Shown: piece by piece, positions 42,434-50,385 of the stretch | Numbering within the stretch: the first letter of the stretch is position 1 | Layout of the letters: each line of letters opens with the position of its first letter | Assembly: GCA_035636095.1 (NCBI GenBank) | Contig: DASPZU010000067.1 | Location: forward strand, 1-52,275 | DNA from: Gp7-AA10 sp035636095 | GTDB taxonomy: Bacteria > Acidobacteriota > Thermoanaerobaculia > Gp7-AA8 | Length of the DNA: 52,275 nucleotides | Direction of reading: 5' to 3' | Program-made: the position numbers and the translations under genes | Notes under the pieces: model-generated | What the model saw: only the letters and a program-made list of their open reading frames with translations | What the model was told of the DNA's origin: nothing | Databases searched by the model: none

Positions 42434-43614
42434 AAAAATCCAGCAACAATCGCCGTGACGATCAGGCTCCCTCCCAACACCGCCATGGTTGGTTGAAAGC
42501 CGCGGTGCTCCGCCAGTATCCCGCCGAAGAGATTCCCGAATGGCAAAAAACCGGAGAAGGCGAAGGTGTACATGCTCAGAACGCGCCCGCGAAGCGCGTC
42601 GGGGATGCGCTGCTGAATCGATGTGTTGCAGAGCGCGACGCAGATGACCATCGACGCGCCGGCGAGCACCAGCAGCGCGAAGATCGGCGCCTGCTGCCGC
42701 GTGAATCCGATTCCAGCCAGGCCAATGCCGAACGTCGCAAGGGTGATGAGAATGACCGTCGTCATCCGCGAAGGCTTGGGCGTGCGCACCGACAGCACCA
42801 GCGATCCCGACAGCGCCCCCGCCCCGATGCCGCCCATCAGCAGTCCGAGACCTTTGGCGTCGTTGACGAAGAGCGCGCGGGCAATCATCGGCAAGAGGCT
42901 GAGATAGGGATAGCCGAAAAGGCTGGCCGCCGCGACGATCGCGAGCAGCAGGAGCACGATGCGCTCCTTCAACACGTATCGGAATGCTTCGCCGAGGTGC
43001 GAGAGCATGGCGGCTTCGGAGGGGGGATGCCGGATTTGCCGCGCCGTGATCGCGCCCAATGCCCAGATCAGCGGCAGAAACGAGATGGCGTTGAGGAAAA
43101 AGCACCAGGACGGGCCGTAAAGCGACAGCGCAACGCCGGCGATCAGCGGACCGATGGCGCGCGAGAGGTTGAACTGCAGCGAATTCATCGCGATCGCGTT
43201 CGACAAGCGCGATCGATCGTCGAGCAGATCGACCACCATGGCCTGATAGGCCGGGCCGGAAAACGACATTGCGATGCCGGTGATGATGGCGGCCGCGATG
43301 ATCTGCCACACCGTGATGCGATGCGCGTAGATCGCGATGGCGAGCCAGAGCGCCGTCAGCGTCTGCACCCACTGCGACGCGCTCACCACGCGCCGCCGAT
43401 CGAATCGATCCGCCACCACGCCGCCGGGAAGCATCAGAAAAAATTGCGGAATCGAGTTCGCGAACCCGACGAACCCCAGCAGAAACGGCGAATCGGTCAG
43501 TCGATAGACCAGCCAGCCCTGCGCGATCCCTTGCATCCACGAGCCGATGTTGGAAATGAATTGCGTGGTCCAGAAAAGCCGGTAATCCCTCTCCCGAAAC
43601 GCCTCGAACGCCAT
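42418..43614 (-). CDS. MFS exporter (EntS/MFS_3-like)
   Basis: A 398-residue transporter with about 12 helices, starting MAFEAFRERDYRLFWTTQFI and containing the MFS motif VVADRFDRRRVV after helix 2. It is typical of the MFS_3/EntS group that exports siderophores or drugs; the substrate is unknown. ATG 43614 is preferred over the longer frame because the family N-terminus starts there. TATCAT lies 7 nt upstream with no Shine-Dalgarno. The stop codon lies at the end of a palindromic repeat. Confidence 0.9.
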   Translation of the reverse strand: MAFEAFRERDYRLFWTTQFISNIGSWMQGIAQGWLVYRLTDSPFLLGFVGFANSIPQFFLMLPGGVVADRFDRRRVVSASQWVQTLTALWLAIAIYAHRITVWQIIAAAIITGIAMSFSGPAYQAMVVDLLDDRSRLSNAIAMNSLQFNLSRAIGPLIAGVALSLYGPSWCFFLNAISFLPLIWALGAITARQIRHPPSEAAMLSHLGEAFRYVLKERIVLLLLAIVAAASLFGYPYLSLLPMIARALFVNDAKGLGLLMGGIGAGALSGSLVLSVRTPKPSRMTTVILITLATFGIGLAGIGFTRQQAPIFALLVLAGASMVICVALCNTSIQQRIPDALRGRVLSMYTFAFSGFLPFGNLFGGILAEHRGFQPTMAVLGGSLIVTAIVAGFLSSRA

Positions 43615-43621
43615 CCCTCGG

Positions 43622-43627
43622 ATGATA
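43622..43627 (-). promoter_or_regulatory. TATCAT -10 element of the MFS gene
   Basis: On the minus strand TATCAT then 7 nt then ATG 43614. The same 35-bp gap must also hold the start of the divergent phosphatase gene, where TACAAT (43627-43632) is a candidate -10 on the plus strand. Confidence 0.45.
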
Positions 43628-43648
43628 CAATTCGCGGCACCTCCTTCA

Positions 43649-45178
43649 ATGTTCGAACAGGAACGTCGCAAATCCGAGCGTCTGCTCGTCAGCCCCCCCA
43701 TCACCGCCCGGGTCGAGCAGAAGCCCGTCCGCGTCGTCAACATCGGGTCCCTCGGCACCACCATCGAACATGACAGTCCCCTGGTCGGCGGGCCACAAAA
43801 ATTGCGATTTCAGTGGGACGGCGAAGAGATCGTCGTCGACTGCAACATCGTCCATTCCCAAAAAAGCGGACCGAATATTTTCTCGACCGGCCTCAGTTTC
43901 GTCGGCGGCGAGCAGCCCGCGCTCAAGCGTGTGATCGAAACGCTGTCCGACCGCGATGAGATGGAGCGCCTGCGCACGCTGGTCGAAGCATCGAAGCTGA
44001 TCAACTCATCGATCGAGCCCGACGCGCTGTTCGGATCGATCCTGACCGTGGCGCGCAACGAGCTGCACGTCGAGCGCGGCACGCTCTACTTCGTCGACGA
44101 CGATTCCAAAGAGATCTGGACGAAAATCGCGGGCGAGCTATCGAGCGAGATCCGTCTTCCGATCGGTAAAGGTCTGGCCGGCACGGTCGCCGCCACCGGC
44201 GAGCCAGTCATACTCCACGATGCCTACGCCGACCCGCGATTCGATCGTTCGCTCGATCAGAAGACCGGATATCGCACCCGCTCGATGTTGTGCGTACCCA
44301 TTCGCAATCGGCAGCAGAAGATCGTCGGCGTGCTGCAGCTCCTGAACAAGACCACCGGCGCGTTCGGAACCGGCGATCTCGATTTTCTCAACAGCATCTC
44401 CGATCACATGGCCATCGCCATGGAGAACGCCACGCTGCATATGGAGCTGCTCGAGAAACAGCGGATGGCCGAAGAGCTGAGGCTGGGGCGGGAGATTCAG
44501 AGCCGGCTGCTGCCGTCGCCGCCCATCGACGTCGATTCGACGCAGTTGGCGGCGTTGAGCGTGCCGTGTTACGAGGTCGGTGGCGACTACTACGATTTCC
44601 TCGAGCTCCCCGACGGCGACCTCGGACTCGCCATCGGCGATGTCTCGGGGAAGGGTGTGGCGGCGGCCCTCATCATGTCGAGCGTGCAGGCGGCGCTGCG
44701 CGTGGCCGCGCCGATCGAGGACGATCTCGCGCATCTCGTGCAGCGGCTCAACGCGCTGATCTATCGCAGCGCCCATGGACGCAAGTACGCAACGTTCTTT
44801 TTCGGGCGGTACACGCCCTCTTCGGGGATGCTGCGGTACGTGAATGCCGGACACAATCCGCCCTTCATCGCGATCGACGGAAAGTTGCAGGAGCTGTCAT
44901 CGACCGGAAAGCCGATCGGCATCCTTCCCGACTCGACCTATCACGAACAGATGGTCGAGATTCCGCCGGGAGCGACGCTTTTCTTGTACACCGACGGCCT
45001 CAACGAAGCGGAGAACGTCGATGAACAGGAATTCGGATACGAGCGCCTGCGCGAGCTGTTCACGAAGACGCACGAGCCCGCGCGCATCGTCGCGGCCGTG
45101 ACGGAGTTCGAGCGTGGCGCGCGGCCGATGGACGACAAGACGATCGTGGTCATGCGGCGGCAAGTCAACGAGCCGTAA
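43649..45178 (+). CDS. PilZ-GAF-PP2C phosphatase (RsbU/SpoIIE type)
   Basis: The 509-residue protein has three parts. Residues about 3-95 are PilZ-like with RxxxR (RKSER) and a degenerate NIGSLG in place of DxSxxG. Residues about 105-265 are a GAF domain (RGTLYFVDDDSKEIW, GLAGTVAATGEPVIL). Residues about 285-505 are a SpoIIE-type serine phosphatase. Its metal motifs are GGDYYDF, IGDVSGKG, FLYTDGLNEAEN and MDDKTIVV. It would dephosphorylate an anti-sigma-factor antagonist in response to c-di-GMP and a small ligand (inference). No antagonist or anti-sigma gene is adjacent. ATG 43649 is chosen; ATG 43622 is also in frame. Confidence 0.88.
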   Translation: MFEQERRKSERLLVSPPITARVEQKPVRVVNIGSLGTTIEHDSPLVGGPQKLRFQWDGEEIVVDCNIVHSQKSGPNIFSTGLSFVGGEQPALKRVIETLSDRDEMERLRTLVEASKLINSSIEPDALFGSILTVARNELHVERGTLYFVDDDSKEIWTKIAGELSSEIRLPIGKGLAGTVAATGEPVILHDAYADPRFDRSLDQKTGYRTRSMLCVPIRNRQQKIVGVLQLLNKTTGAFGTGDLDFLNSISDHMAIAMENATLHMELLEKQRMAEELRLGREIQSRLLPSPPIDVDSTQLAALSVPCYEVGGDYYDFLELPDGDLGLAIGDVSGKGVAAALIMSSVQAALRVAAPIEDDLAHLVQRLNALIYRSAHGRKYATFFFGRYTPSSGMLRYVNAGHNPPFIAIDGKLQELSSTGKPIGILPDSTYHEQMVEIPPGATLFLYTDGLNEAENVDEQEFGYERLRELFTKTHEPARIVAAVTEFERGARPMDDKTIVVMRRQVNEP

Positions 45179-45224
45179 GCACTTGGCAACGGCGGCGGTA
45201 AACTGATGTCGATCGAGGTCAACC

Positions 45225-45596
45225 ATGAGGAAAGTTCTAATCTCTTGCGTCGCTCTCTTTCTGGCCTTGTCATGCTCGAAAATCTCATCTCCAACGGAAC
45301 CGGTCCTCGGTACTGGGAAGCTGGTCACGACTGTCTACGAAGCGACGTCCCACGCTGGCATCGCTAACGTAACGGTCGAGATCAGACAGGTTGAGACCGG
45401 TCCAGTTGTAGTGACGGCGACGACGAACACGTCTGGAGTCTCTGAGATCGCAGTTCCGGCTGGAGCGTACTGGATCCGCGTCGTTCCACCCGTCGGCTAT
45501 TCCTTCGCCGGTGGCAGGGCCGACCTCCTCGGAACGCAACTTACTATTGGCGCGGGAGGAACGGCCGGGATCACCATTCCTCTCTCAAAGATGTAG
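45225..45596 (+). CDS. Small lipoprotein with carboxypeptidase-regulatory-like domain
   Basis: A 123-residue lipoprotein with lipobox LALSC (Cys17). A prealbumin-like beta sandwich follows (GKLVTTVYEATSHAGIANVTVEI, split around its key AGIANVTVEI strand) and a GAYWIRVVPPVGYSF segment. These modules bind or scaffold at the envelope. GAGG precedes ATG by 7 nt. Confidence 0.75.
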   Translation: MRKVLISCVALFLALSCSKISSPTEPVLGTGKLVTTVYEATSHAGIANVTVEIRQVETGPVVVTATTNTSGVSEIAVPAGAYWIRVVPPVGYSFAGGRADLLGTQLTIGAGGTAGITIPLSKM

Positions 45597-45622
45597 TCGA
45601 CGTCAGCGGGCTGCAGCCACGC

Positions 45623-46018
45623 GTGCCCAAGAAATATGTAAACCCAGCGTCCCTCTTTCCGAGCGTCGAGCACGGGTTCTCCCAGGTTGTCATCGCCAGC
45701 GGGGCAAAAACAGTGTTTATCTCGGGGCAGACGGCCTGGGATGCGAACAAACGAATCGTCGGCCGGAACCTGGGTGAGCAGGCACGGCAGGCCTTGCGCA
45801 ATATCAAGGCCGCCGTTGAAGCGGCGGGCGGCACTCTGAGCGATATCGTGGCCTTACGGATCTATATCGTCGACATCGCCGAGAACGTTGACGCAGTCGG
45901 CGGCGCGCTCCGAGATGTGTTCCCGACCAATCCGCCGACCAGCACATGGATTGGCGTGTCATCGTTGGCAGTTCCGGAGTTTCTGATCGAGATTGAAGCG
46001 ACCGCGGTCTTGGAGTGA
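45623..46018 (+). CDS. RidA family (YjgF/YER057c/UK114) protein
   Basis: This 131-residue protein has VFISGQTAWD, EQARQALRNIKAAVEAAGG and WIGVSSLAVPEFLIEIEATAV, with the final Glu of RidA. The Arg usually needed for imine deaminase activity sits on the ALRIYIVD-type strand rather than at its standard spot near the end (TSTWIGV instead of xxRxxV), so it may be a non-RidA subfamily. GTG 45623 is the start. Confidence 0.88.
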   Translation: MPKKYVNPASLFPSVEHGFSQVVIASGAKTVFISGQTAWDANKRIVGRNLGEQARQALRNIKAAVEAAGGTLSDIVALRIYIVDIAENVDAVGGALRDVFPTNPPTSTWIGVSSLAVPEFLIEIEATAVLE

Positions 46019-46034
46019 GCAGTCCGCGACACCA

Positions 46035-46443
46035 ATGTTTTGGATCTTCGCACTGCTTTTGCTGCTGGCCCTCGCTTCGATCCTGGTAGGTTTGCCGCTC
46101 GCGATCGGCCGCTGGTTTCAGCTCTCTTCCGGGCGCTACGCGGTCGGTTTGGCAATTCTGCTTTCGGTCCGTGTACGTGGACCGCACGCTGCAAAACCTC
46201 GCCCGCAGCGCCCATGAGCCCATTCGGGGGCTCATCGGGCGGCCGATCCCCAACAGCGGCGGCGATCACGTTTACACGCCCAAAGGGCAGGCCTACGAGA
46301 GAGCTGCCTTTGTGATCCCGTTTTGCCTCGCTTCGCTCGCGATCATCTACTGGAGCTCACAGCCTGGGACATTTTCATCTAGTACTTCCCGTCGTAGGCC
46401 TTCTGCAATGTCGGGATGTCGATCTTCTTCATCTGCAGCATAG
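46035..46443 (+). pseudogene. Small membrane protein gene disrupted by a frame change
   Basis: ATG 46035 opens a frame coding MFWIFALLLLLALASILVG, then GRWFQLSSGRYAVGLAILLSV. It then turns to basic junk and stops at 46217. From about 46165 the +1 frame continues sensibly: VYVDRTLQNLARSAHEPIRGLIG, in two parts with a later helix AAFVIPFCLASLAIIYW. Joined, this gives a protein of about 115 residues with two or three membrane helices. A sequencing indel is an equally good explanation. Confidence 0.45.
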
Positions 46444-46855
46444 CCTTCATGACGCGCTGCGACTTCGCGCCATCCTTGTCCTGAAGCATGTTGTTGAGAA
46501 TCGTAGGCGTGACCTGCCACGACAAGCCGTATTTGTCCTTGAGCCAGCCGCACTCGACGATCTGTCCGCCTGCGGAGAGCTTGTCCCAGTAGTAGTCGAC
46601 CTCTTTCTGGTCCTCGCAATTCACGACGAACGACACCGCCTCGGTGAACTTGAATTGCGGGCCGCCGTTGAGCGCCACGAATTCCTGTCCCGCGATCTCG
46701 AACGCCACGACCATGACCTGTCCCTTCGGACCCGGTCCAGCGTCGCCGTAGCGCGAGACGTTCTTGATTTTCGAATTCTTGAAAATCGAGGTGTAAAACT
46801 TCGCTGCTTCTTCCGCTTGATTGTCGAACCACAGGAACGGTGAGATTTTTTGCAT
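46379..46855 (-). CDS. VOC superfamily protein (PhnB-like)
   Basis: A 158-residue protein starting MQKISPFLWFDNQAEEAAKFY with the features of the PhnB/3-demethylubiquinone-methyltransferase-like VOC group (FVVNCEDQKEVDYYWDKLSAGG, then CGWLKDKYGLSWQV). It probably binds a metal or small ligand; activity unknown. ATG 46855 is chosen from the family start. A CATACT hexamer lies 6 nt upstream without a Shine-Dalgarno. Confidence 0.9.
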   Translation of the reverse strand: MQKISPFLWFDNQAEEAAKFYTSIFKNSKIKNVSRYGDAGPGPKGQVMVVAFEIAGQEFVALNGGPQFKFTEAVSFVVNCEDQKEVDYYWDKLSAGGQIVECGWLKDKYGLSWQVTPTILNNMLQDKDGAKSQRVMKAMLQMKKIDIPTLQKAYDGKY

Positions 46856-46867
46856 AATGGAAGTATG
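46853..46867. promoter_or_regulatory. Overlapping divergent -10 boxes
   Basis: CATAAT (46853-46858, plus) lies 6 nt before the mini-ORF ATG at 46865. CATACT (46867-46862, minus) lies 6 nt before the VOC ATG 46855. The plus-strand box contains the VOC start codon in complement, so the two start sites overlap within 15 bp. Confidence 0.4.
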
Positions 46868-46894
46868 ACTTATCACATCGCGCTCGACTGCTAA
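46865..46894 (+). other. Nine-codon mini-ORF before the TlpA-like gene
   Basis: ATG...TAA codes MTYHIALDC. Its start region matches the start of the DUF3291 gene at 48062-48096 (29 of 35 nt including TTTTTGCATAATG), whose product begins MIYYIAQVN. It ends 2 nt before the TlpA-like ATG. It may be a gene-start remnant, a leader peptide or chance. Confidence 0.35.
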
Positions 46895-46896
46895 GA

Positions 46897-47469
46897 ATGC
46901 GACGGAAGATCCTGGTCGCATCGCTCCTTCTGATCGCCGTCGCCGTGATTGCGATGGTTTGGATCAACCGCCGCCCGATGGTCGTCGAGCGCGCGAACCT
47001 CGGCGGTCCACCCCCGCAAATCCGCGCACCGCGGACCTTGATCGGACAGCTCGCTCCGAGCTTCGCCGGTCTGGATCAGGACGGACGTGAGGTCAGCGCG
47101 CCGGCATTACGCGGGCGCGTCGTTGTGCTCAGCGTCTGGGCGTCATGGTGTCAGCCCTGCCTCAGGGAATTGCCACGCCTCGAACGCGAAGTCTACCAAC
47201 GATTCCAGCCGCAGGCCGTCGTCGTCGGTGTCGGGCTGGGAGAAGGGCATGCGAAGGTCGTGGATTTCAATCGACGCGCAAGTCTGACTTTTCCGCTCCT
47301 GGCTGACCCGAACAGAAAGATCGCACGCCGTTTCGGCGCCGACCACGCCATTCCTCAAACCTTCGTGATCGATCGCTCCGGCGTCATCGTGTATCAGACG
47401 TTCGGTTACGACGAGCGGAATTTCGATCATCTCGCGGCAGCAGCGGAGCGAGCGATCGCGCGGCGCTAA
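46897..47469 (+). CDS. Membrane-anchored TlpA/ResA-like thiol-disulfide oxidoreductase
   Basis: A 190-residue protein with an N-terminal signal anchor (about 5-23) and a thioredoxin fold with redox site WCQPC (84-88). The cis-Pro motif IPQTFVID and the TlpA insertion (VVGVGLGEGHAKVVDF) are present. It acts on the periplasmic side, probably reducing disulfides for cytochrome or envelope protein maturation. No ribosome site precedes its ATG; the mini-ORF stop 2 nt upstream could provide translational coupling. Confidence 0.9.
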   Translation: MRRKILVASLLLIAVAVIAMVWINRRPMVVERANLGGPPPQIRAPRTLIGQLAPSFAGLDQDGREVSAPALRGRVVVLSVWASWCQPCLRELPRLEREVYQRFQPQAVVVGVGLGEGHAKVVDFNRRASLTFPLLADPNRKIARRFGADHAIPQTFVIDRSGVIVYQTFGYDERNFDHLAAAAERAIARR

Positions 47470-47505
47470 GAACGGGCTCAGCAGAACTCGCCCCCCCCAT
47501 GAAAT

Positions 47506-47511
47506 TAGAAT
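47506..47511 (+). promoter_or_regulatory. TAGAAT -10 element of the DinB gene
   Basis: TAGAAT, then TAACTC, then ATG 47518. The spacing of 6 nt and lack of a Shine-Dalgarno predict a leaderless transcript. Confidence 0.45.
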
Positions 47512-47517
47512 TAACTC

Positions 47518-48060
47518 ATGCTCGACCATCGCTTAGAAGACACGATCGCACTGCTAGAACGCACTCCGGCAGCTCTCGGCGCTCTCCTTCGTTCGCTGCC
47601 CGATCGATGGACACTGCGCAACGAGGGCGAGAAGACGTGGAGTGCGTTCAACATCGTCGGACACCTCATCCACGGCGAGCGCACCGACTGGATCCCCCGC
47701 GCGCGAATCATCCTGCAATCCGGCGAGAGTCGCCCCTTTGATGCCTTCGATCGTTTGGCGCAGGAGCGTGAAAGCCGGGGTAAGTCGCTCGCGCAGTTGC
47801 TGGATGAATTCGCTCGATTACGTGCGGAGAATCTCGCGACCCTTCGCGCGCTCAATCTGCGGGCGGAGGACCTCGAGAAACGCGGGCGCCATCCTGCTTT
47901 GGGAGTCGTGACTCTTTCGCAACTGCTCGCGACCTGGGCAGCCCACGATTTGACGCATGTGCATCAGATCTCCAGAGTCATGGCGCACCAGTACCGCGAG
48001 CTGGTCGGTCCGTGGACGGCGTATCTGGGCGTCATGCGATGCGACGGCCACAGCGCGTGA
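47518..48060 (+). CDS. DinB superfamily protein
   Basis: This 180-residue four-helix DinB/YfiT-like protein has the metal-binding His residues in FNIVGHLIHGE (His49) and WAAHDLTHVHQ. Such proteins are often thiol-dependent transferases (mycothiol or bacillithiol type) or metal enzymes of unknown substrate. The metal triad appears complete. The promoter suggests it is a leaderless gene. The DUF3291 gene starts 21 bp later with its own promoter. Confidence 0.9.
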   Translation: MLDHRLEDTIALLERTPAALGALLRSLPDRWTLRNEGEKTWSAFNIVGHLIHGERTDWIPRARIILQSGESRPFDAFDRLAQERESRGKSLAQLLDEFARLRAENLATLRALNLRAEDLEKRGRHPALGVVTLSQLLATWAAHDLTHVHQISRVMAHQYRELVGPWTAYLGVMRCDGHSA

Positions 48061-48069
48061 CAATTTTTG

Positions 48070-48075
48070 CATAAT
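48070..48075 (+). promoter_or_regulatory. CATAAT -10 element of the DUF3291 gene
   Basis: TTTTTGCATAATG with CATAAT 6 nt before ATG 48082. The same 13-nt string precedes the mini-ORF at 46865. It sits just after the DinB stop codon. Confidence 0.45.
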
Positions 48076-48081
48076 GCAGCG

Positions 48082-48585
48082 ATGATTTATTACATCGCCC
48101 AGGTCAACATCGCGCGCATGCGAGCGCCACTCGACGATCCGGTGATGGCGGGATTCGTGGCGCGGCTCGATGAGATCAACGCGCTGGCCGACAACAGCAA
48201 CGGATTCGTCTGGCGGCTGCAGACCGAGGCGGGCAATGCAACGTATTTGCGGCCGTACGACGACGATCGCATCCTCTTCAATTTCTCGATCTGGGAATCG
48301 ATCGAGGCGCTGCGGACGTACGTCTACAAGACCGCGCACGCCGAGCTGCTCCGGCAGCGCCGCGAATGGTTCGAACAGTTCAGCGGCGCCTACGTCGCGC
48401 TGTGGTGGGTGCCGCGCGGCTACATCCCGGGCATCGACGAAGCGAAAAAGCGGCTGGCCCACGTCGAGGAGCACGGCCCGTCGCAGTTCGCGTTCACGTT
48501 CAAGACGACGTTTGCGCCGGACGCGAAGTACATCGAAGCGTTCGATTGGTCGATCTTCAAACCGTGTCCGACGATGGCCGGCTGA
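48082..48585 (+). CDS. DUF3291 protein
   Basis: A 167-residue protein beginning MIYYIAQVNIARMRAPLDDP, followed by FVARLDEINALADNSNGFVW and the FNFSIWESIEALRTYVYKTAH block, all typical of DUF3291 (antibiotic monooxygenase-like ferredoxin fold). WFEQFSGAYVALWWVPRG completes the fold. The function is unknown. Its stop overlaps the start of the YciI-like gene (TGATG). Confidence 0.9.
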   Translation: MIYYIAQVNIARMRAPLDDPVMAGFVARLDEINALADNSNGFVWRLQTEAGNATYLRPYDDDRILFNFSIWESIEALRTYVYKTAHAELLRQRREWFEQFSGAYVALWWVPRGYIPGIDEAKKRLAHVEEHGPSQFAFTFKTTFAPDAKYIEAFDWSIFKPCPTMAG

Positions 48586-48881
48586 TGGCGCAGACGGTCT
48601 TCCTGGTCACGCGATCTCGCGGCCCGCGCTGGAATGACTCGGTGTCGATGGAGCAGCAGGACCAGTGGCCGGCCCACGCCGACTTCATGGACGCGCTCAA
48701 CGCTGAAGGCTTCCTCGCGCTGGTCGGTCCGGTCGAGGGCACGCGGTACGCGCTCCTCCTCGTGCATGCGCAGAACGAAGATCAGATTCATCAGCGTCTG
48801 TCGGAAGATCCGTGGAGTCACAACGGACTCCTCCAAACCACCGAGGTCCGCCGCTGGACCTTGCGCCTGGGAACGGTATGA
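48585..48881 (+). CDS. YciI-like protein
   Basis: This 98-residue protein has the YCII-related fold: FLVTRSRGPRWND, HADFMDALNAEGFLALVGPV (the His-Asp pair of the family) and EDPWSHNGLL. YciI-like proteins are small enzymes or accessory proteins of unclear activity. Translation is coupled to DUF3291 (TGATG overlap) and to the next small gene (ATGA overlap). Confidence 0.85.
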   Translation: MAQTVFLVTRSRGPRWNDSVSMEQQDQWPAHADFMDALNAEGFLALVGPVEGTRYALLLVHAQNEDQIHQRLSEDPWSHNGLLQTTEVRRWTLRLGTV

Positions 48882-49174
48882 GATATTTCTGCACGATGGC
48901 GCGAACTTTGATTTCGGTGCTGCTGTGCGCCAGCCTGATCATTCCCACCACGGTCGCGAATCGGGTCGCATCGGGCTGCTGCTCACAAACGCTTCACAAG
49001 TGCGCGATGTCGAAACACGCGCGACCGGAAATGCCGAGCGTAGCGGCGAGCCATCAGGCCTTGTGCATCACCTTTCGCGTCGAAGCGCTTCCGTCTCCCC
49101 CCACATTCCTGTGCCACACTGCGATTGCGCTCCACCCACTCCGCTGCGATCAGGACGTCGGCCTCCGCATTTGA
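48878..49174 (+). CDS. Small Cys-containing exported protein, probable metal-related
   Basis: The 98-residue frame overlaps the YciI stop as ATGA. A signal-peptide-like segment (MARTLISVLLCASLIIPTT, from in-frame ATG 48896) is followed by SGCCSQTLHKCAMSKHA with Cys, Met and His ligands. A plain tail ends DQDVGLRI. Small CC/CH-rich exported proteins often precede copper genes in related bacteria; here a His/Met-rich protein follows. The family is not firmly recognised. Confidence 0.5.
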   Translation: MRYFCTMARTLISVLLCASLIIPTTVANRVASGCCSQTLHKCAMSKHARPEMPSVAASHQALCITFRVEALPSPPTFLCHTAIALHPLRCDQDVGLRI

Positions 49175-49215
49175 TTCTTCCTCGTTCGTGATCCGTTCAC
49201 GATGAGGAGGAAATT

Positions 49216-50385
49216 GTGTACAAGAAATATATATACTTAATTATTCTGATCTGCGGACCCGCCTTCGCGCAGCACGAGCACATGCCGATGCCGCAGCAAA
49301 AGCCCATGCAGCACGATCTCGCTCACGATTTCCTGATGCAGCAAGCCTCCGGGACCAGCCATGACCCGGCCGCGGCATCGATGCACATGTCGATGACCAT
49401 GTTCGAAGGATGGATGGTGATGTGGCACGGATCGGCATTCGTCAGCCAGGTCGTGCAGAGCGGTCGCGGCGGCGATCAGTTCTTCTCCACCAACTGGGCC
49501 ATGGGCATGGCCGAGCGCCCGCTGGCGGGCGGACATGTGATGATTCGCTCGATGCTGAGCCTCGAGCCGCTGACGGTCAGAAAGCGCGGTTATCCGGAGC
49601 TGTTTCAGATCGGCGAAGGATTGATCGATCGCCAGCATGCACACGATTTGTTCATGGAGCTGGCCGCCGAATTTGCCGCCGACCTCGGCCATCAAACCGT
49701 CGGCTACATCTACGCCGCCCCGGTCGGCGATCCGGCGCTGGGCCCGGTCGCTTTTCCACATCGGGCATCGGCGGCCGAGATTCCGCAGGCGCCGCTGTCG
49801 CATCACCTGCAGGACTCCACGCACATCGCATCCAGCGTCCTGACCATCGGCGCGAAGCAGAACGCGTTCGGCGTCGGAATCAGCGGATTTCACGGACGCG
49901 AGCCGGACAACGACAACCGCTGGGATATCGACAAAGGAGGCATCGACTCATGGTCGGTGCGCGGGACATGGGACCCGAATCCGAACTGGAGTGCGCAATT
50001 CTCGACCGGTCATCTGCATCAGCCGGAGCGCGAAGCGCCGGGAAATATCCAGCGCACCACGGCGTCGATCGGGCATTCGACCGGCGACTGGTCGAGCACT
50101 CTGGTTTGGGGCTGGAATCACGAATCGGATCACGACGCACACTCGCTCCTCACGGAAACGAATCGGCGCTTCAACGTTTCGAACTACCTCACTGGACGAT
50201 TCGAGATCGTGCGCGGCGTCAAGGCGCTGACTGGCGGCTACACCAAAGACATTTTCCGCAGCCGCGATTTACTCGGCGGCGTGGGCGGAAACGTCACGGT
50301 GTACCGCGCAGCGGGCGAACGTCCGACCAGCTTCTATGTGTTCGCACGGCTTCGATCGCCGGCAGCAAGTCACGCAGATCATTGA
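49216..50385 (+). CDS. Exported His/Met-rich protein, probable outer-membrane metal-handling protein
   Basis: A 389-residue protein with a signal peptide (MYKKYIYLIILICGPAFA) and a ligand-rich N-terminus (HEHMPMPQQKPMQHD and MHMSMTMFEGWMVMWHG). A beta-rich remainder follows whose alternating strands (WSAQFSTGHLHQPE, WSSTLVWGWNHESDHDAH) suggest an outer-membrane barrel. GTG 49216 follows a strong GAGGAGG site. Met/His-rich runs suggest copper or silver. The last 92 bp are antisense to the HAD gene. Confidence 0.7.
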   Translation: MYKKYIYLIILICGPAFAQHEHMPMPQQKPMQHDLAHDFLMQQASGTSHDPAAASMHMSMTMFEGWMVMWHGSAFVSQVVQSGRGGDQFFSTNWAMGMAERPLAGGHVMIRSMLSLEPLTVRKRGYPELFQIGEGLIDRQHAHDLFMELAAEFAADLGHQTVGYIYAAPVGDPALGPVAFPHRASAAEIPQAPLSHHLQDSTHIASSVLTIGAKQNAFGVGISGFHGREPDNDNRWDIDKGGIDSWSVRGTWDPNPNWSAQFSTGHLHQPEREAPGNIQRTTASIGHSTGDWSSTLVWGWNHESDHDAHSLLTETNRRFNVSNYLTGRFEIVRGVKALTGGYTKDIFRSRDLLGGVGGNVTVYRAAGERPTSFYVFARLRSPAASHADH

